Source: Chara braunii
Lineage: Eukaryota > Streptophyta > Charophyceae > Charales > Characeae
Direction: 5' to 3'
DNA: 31,283 bases
Assembly: GCA_003427395.1 (NCBI GenBank)
Contig: BFEA01000926.1
Coordinates: forward strand, 287,360 to 318,642
In this document: piece after piece, positions 28,359 through 31,283 of the stretch
How the letters are laid out: each line of letters begins with the position of its first letter
Numbering within the stretch: the stretch's first letter is position 1
The notes under the pieces: model-generated
What the model was told of the DNA's origin: nothing
The model's database searches: none
Seen by the model: only the letters and a program-made list of their open reading frames with translations
Translations under genes and position numbers: made by a program

Positions 28359-28544
28359 GGGCACTGACTTTTGGCACACATCTCAAAGGCCTTCAACTTA
28401 CTTAGACACAGAAGACAAGCACAGGAGAGAGACAGAGAAGGAACAAACAAACAAACGGGTGTGTCTTGCCATGTTCGCTATACACAAATCCACTAAGAAA
28501 TATGGTTCATACATCTGCACAGCACACAGCGGGCAGAAGTCCTC

Positions 28545-28616
28545 CTCTCGGATTCGAACCGGCAACCTCGTCCTCAGGAGCCAAGTGTCTTATCCACTAC
28601 AGCCAGGACCTGGTGT
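28545..28616 (-). mobile_element. tRNA-like head of a SINE
   Basis: Minus strand: GGTCCTGGCTGTAGTGGATA (A-box region), then CTTGGCTCCTGAGGACGAGG, and a perfect B box GGTTCGAATCC. The 3' half of the T stem and the acceptor stem do not pair, so it is a tRNA-derived SINE head or tRNA pseudogene. Downstream sequence (CGCTGTGTGC, GTGTATAGCGAACATGG) recurs in part near 28890 and 29260-29295. Confidence 0.65.
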
Positions 28617-28667
28617 TTAAAAGTGGAACTATACCGGACGTGATATCCACCCCACCCCTGCAAGGCT

Positions 28668-28775
28668 GTAGCGTCCAACGCTACCCACACCATACACAAC
28701 ACCACACGTACACATCACATGGTAGTGTCCAACGCAACCCACACCACACACAACACCACACGTACACATGACACG
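28668..28775. repeat. 54-bp tandem duplication
   Basis: Two units starting GTAG.GTCCAACGC.ACCCA at 28668 and 28722, each containing CACACGTACACATSACA. Confidence 0.9.
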
Positions 28776-28879
28776 GACATGCCAATCTCGCACACTTCGC
28801 TCCACTGCACAAGACCCCTCCATGGGTACTTAGCCTGAACACCACACACGGGGTACTTCCACGTTGGTTAACGGGTGCT

Positions 28880-29300
28880 TCCACAAAATGGTTCATAGAT
28901 CCGCACAGCGGGCCAAAGTCCTCCTCTGTACAAGCACGCATTCGAAAAGCATGACTGTGCCAGACTGTTTCATCGAATTTTCAGGAGGTTGAATGAACCC
29001 CGACAATCTTCCCAGGATGCACTTGACTGATGGATAAGAACTCACCACCTCGCCCAGAGTCAGCGATCCCCATGAGACTGTCGCTCCAAACCCCTGACAA
29101 GAATGGAAGTAAGAATGAGAAATTAATATGACATAGCCATAAAACCCACTCTACACACGCATTCAGCCATGGATACCCAATGGTCGTACGGTCCTGACTC
29201 CTGACCCTAGGCGCATCAATCCGCCTGAACGGAGAGCTTAGCAAGGCCACGTTGTGGGTTGTCAAGTTCGCTATACACAACTCCACAAAGAAAAGCAGGA
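28880..29300. other. Scrambled SINE-related fragments and unassigned DNA
   Basis: AATGGTTCATAGATCCGCAC with CAGCGGGC and AAGTCCTCCTCT (28890-28926) resembles 28502-28548. GTTCGCTATACACAA-TCCAC (29268-29288) resembles 28474-28494. The rest is unassigned. Confidence 0.5.
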
Positions 29301-29367
29301 CGGTGCGTGTGTATGTGCCACCGAATCGTCGGGATCCACACTGAAGACGTGGAGTAGATCGGCAACG

Positions 29368-29575
29368 TGGGCGTGCTCCCAAAAAGGGGTCACTACCCTA
29401 ACAAGGGGTTCTTCATACAACTCACCCAAGCGCTGCATGAAGCGAAGACAGTGTTGGTGGACGGAGGGGCAGAAATCACCCTCATAAGAGAAGGTTTCCC
29501 AAAAGAAGCTGGTTGCTTATGAGGAGGTATCGGCCTTGCCGGCGGCAAAGTAGCCTACGTATGGATGAGTCAGAA
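29368..29575 (+). pseudogene. Decayed retroelement aspartic protease
   Basis: Plus-strand frame HYPNKGFFIQLTQALHEAKT, then VLVDGGAEITLIREGFPKEA. This matches the retropepsin pattern of Ty3-type retrotransposons (hydrophobic-D-[ST]-G-A-E-[VI]-..-I). The catalytic D-S/T-G triad is altered to D-G-G, and the frame meets stops soon after (GCL then stop; GGIGLAGGKVAYVW then stop). Upstream frames are also closed. No RT or integrase follows, because a hAT-type element begins at 29636. Confidence 0.55.
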
Positions 29576-29635
29576 ATAGTGCCCCTATCAGAGGTTGGCT
29601 GTTCTAAGAAGCACATACCCCAATGTAATTATCGG

Positions 29636-30116
29636 CAGGGTTGTCAGAACGCCTACGGACAACGCCTACCGTAGGCCGTCGGCTCGCCTACCAGTCAGGC
29701 CGACCCGTAGGTGGACTGGTCCGCAGTCTGTAGAGGGCCATCCACTGTTGTTGTTTTTTTCAAATCTGAGTTCAGAGCTGCACTGCGCTTGCTGAGTACA
29801 GCCCAAATCCGCTGAGAAACTTTTGGGGATGGGGTGTATGGTACAGGGGGGCTATGGGGAGGTATAGGGGGGTTGGGGGGGAGTGGGTATGAGGGTGTTG
29901 GGGGGCGGTATGGGGGTGTTTGGGGGGTGTATGGGGGTGTTGAGGGGGGCTATGGGGGTGTTGATGGGGTTATTTGGGGTTCTGGACCCAAGAAAAAACA
30001 TTAAAAAATTGCGGGGTGCCGACCAACCCCCGACCGGTAGGTGCTGACCAGTCCGACGGTCAGCTGGTCGGCCCCCGATCAATCCAGGGCCGCCGACTGT
30101 CGGCGTGACTACACTG
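29636..30116. mobile_element. hAT-type non-autonomous element (481 bp)
   Basis: Left end CAGGGTTGTCAGAACGCCTA and right end (reverse complement) CAGTGTAGTCACGCCGACAG are related imperfect terminal inverted repeats. Flanks are ATTATCGG (29628-29635) and ATTGTCGG (30117-30124), a 7/8 matching 8-bp target duplication as expected for hAT. Subterminal regions are rich in GGCCGACC / GTAGGCG words in both orientations. The core is a G-rich minisatellite. Confidence 0.75.
29829..29985 (+). repeat. G-rich minisatellite in the hAT-type element
   Basis: Units like GTATGGGGGTGTTGGGGGGC repeat about seven times with changes. The plus strand has many G-runs of 4-8, so G-quadruplex formation is plausible. 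The minus-strand PPNTPIPPPNTP frame is an artefact. Confidence 0.85.
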
Positions 30117-30123
30117 ATTGTCG

Positions 30124-30156
30124 GGTTAACGGTGAACCCCCATTTTCAGACCCTTG
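30124..30156. repeat. Dispersed short repeat, copy B
   Basis: GGTTAACGGTGAACCCCCAT then TTTCAGACCCTTG; relative of 9882-9925. Confidence 0.5.
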
Positions 30157-30230
30157 TGTGCTTGAGTGGAAACGATTGATTGGAATGCACCTCCACGATG
30201 GCTCGTACAGTCATATTTAGTGAACATCAA

Positions 30231-30455
30231 GGACCCCAAGCTTCTCTGTTTCATGGGGAACCGTGAGACGGACCCCAAGCTTCTCTGCTTCATGGGGAAC
30301 CGTGAGACGCTTCTGCGAACCTCTGAACAGATCGTGGGGACCGTGAGATGGACCCCAAGCTTCTCTGTTTCATGGGGGACAGTGAGACCCTTCTGCGAAC
30401 CTCTGAACAGATCGTCGGGACCGTGAGACACTGCTGCCGACCTCTGAACGCATTA
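30231..30455. repeat. 39/41-bp composite tandem array
   Basis: Type A unit GGACCCCAAGCTTCTCTG-TTCATGGGG-CCGTGAGAC begins at 30231, 30270 and 30350. Type B unit CTTCTGCGAACCTCTGAACA then GATCGT.GGGACCGTGAGA begins at about 30310 and 30391, with a decayed third near 30431. Order A-A-B-A-B-B. Both unit types end in CCGTGAGA, suggesting that they arose from one another. Confidence 0.88.
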
Positions 30456-30540
30456 TATCATAACTGGCTGCACGTGGGCGCACACATCCACAAAAGGCCG
30501 GCCAGTTGACCGGCACACGTTGCTCACGAACTGGTGTATT

Positions 30541-30600
30541 AAGTGCCAAGTGCCGACACACCTGTCTGCCCTCAAGAGCACACTTGAACATATGAGAAAA
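30541..30600. repeat. 60-bp dispersed repeat, copy 3
   Basis: AAGTGCCAAGTGCCGACACA, CCTGTCTGCCCTCAAG, AGCACACTTGAACATATGA. Close to 23891-23950. Confidence 0.7.
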
Positions 30601-31283
30601 GGGGCCTCACTCCACTACACAATACTCTTACATTGATCTGGACATTTTCTAGACCCGGTACATTCAACATGTTGGACTCATCCGAATGCACCTGGTCCAG
30701 AAAGCAAGCAAATGCATGTAGAGTGTTGGGTAGTGGAGCGAGGGCCGAGGGGCCAGGAAAGAAACAGTATACTCACCAACCTGCATGCAACAACTGAGGC
30801 CAATCAAAAACCACCAGAGTATTACATCTATCATTTCCATTAAAAAGAAAATCTCATAAAGAAAAAGCATGCCATGAGCAAAGGCCTGACTTTCCTACCA
30901 TGCTAACATGTGAGCACCGCGGCAATACACCCCGGGCCGAAGAAACAGCATGCATGAACAGAAGGGGGGCATGCAGCACCAGGAGCTCCAACTACGATAA
31001 CACTCCGAACCCAATCCCAAGAGTCCAAAAAACTCCCCCCACGCGAATCTCACCGGCGACAACAAAAGTCGCAAGTCAGAAGCAAGAGCCAACAACAAAT
31101 GTTGAAAGTCACATAGCTGTAATGACCCGCCCAAAACACAGACTGAGAACACTGCTGATTTCTGGGATTTGCCAATGGAATGAATGCCTTGCTGTGATTC
31201 CCGCATTCTGCTGTGGTCCCAAGTCTGTGTGTGTGCGTGCCTGCTGGTTTGCATGCCTGTCTGAGTGCTTGCCGGATGTGTGT
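30601..31283. other. Unassigned sequence to window end
   Basis: No recognised gene. A donor-like GGTTGGTGAGTATAC with an upstream CCTCAGTTGTTGCATGCAG is present on the minus strand near 30770-30800, but no exon frame could be defined. The minus open frames 30664-30870 and 30895-31254 have no family features. Confidence 0.45.

Larger units (their letters stand above)
27700..28440. repeat. Complex dispersed repeat, copy 2
   Basis: Second copy of the 23000-23620 repeat: a shorter GGCARYRA minisatellite (about 27836-27880), the CAGCACGGACCAAAG block and a foldback at 28056-28232. It is split at 28247-28358 by a SINE. Confidence 0.75.

Noticed and set aside
28545-28616. Functional tRNA gene on the minus strand
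   Set aside because: The B box is perfect, but the acceptor stem and outer T stem do not pair and the sequence continues into repeat family DNA.
29852-30082. Pro/Asn/Thr-rich minus open frame
   Set aside because: Complement of the G-rich minisatellite in the hAT-type element.

Overview
This looks like intergenic and intronic DNA from a large, repeat-packed eukaryotic nuclear genome. It has no bacterial operon structure, many microsatellites, poly-A-tailed retroelement remnants, MITEs and SINE-like elements. The only recognisable host protein is a decayed CCR4-type deadenylase whose pre-catalytic segment resembles plant CCR4 homologues. A streptophyte (land plant or charophyte alga such as Chara) is my best guess; that is inference. 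No complete, intact protein gene was found.

Layout. 1-3000: GATC/AATC-rich degenerate tandem DNA with (TA)n blocks and a 5'-truncated LINE tail. 3000-4030: short duplicated AT-rich blocks, homopolymers and a TCCGGA-rich palindromic patch. 4030-6900: mostly unique DNA with overlapping open frames that I cannot name. 6900-7050: a second LINE tail. 7900-9500: minus-strand CCR4-like pseudogene carrying a 109-bp TA-flanked MITE and a 312-bp foldback element. 10130-10410: assembly gap, microsatellites and a tRNA-like SINE. 10570-13510: a 2.9-kb 5'-truncated LINE on the minus strand, with reverse transcriptase and zf-RVT domains broken by frameshifts. 13544-13664: a MITE. 13795-14920 and 17338-18499: two diverged direct copies of a ~1.1-kb solo-LTR-like element, each with its own 4-bp target duplication. 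16196-16567: two phase-compatible minus-strand exons of an unidentified gene. 18523-19010: (TG)n, (TC)n, (AAG)n. 19643-21720: a 31-bp minisatellite split by a 1.7-kb plus-strand LINE with a 14-bp target duplication. 22353-22457: a relative of the 13.5-kb MITE. 23000-23620 and 27700-28440: two copies of a complex repeat with an 8-bp minisatellite; the second holds a 112-bp SINE and the first preserves the empty site. 24900-25500: tandem repeats. 26580-27245: purine-only tracts. 28500-29300: tRNA-like SINE fragments. 29380-29580: a decayed retroelement aspartic protease. 29636-30116: a hAT-type MITE with a G-rich minisatellite core. 30231-30450: a 39/41-bp tandem array.

The window therefore reads as layered transposon insertions rather than genes that cooperate. 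Its main value is the set of insertions with visible target-site duplications, which define element boundaries directly.
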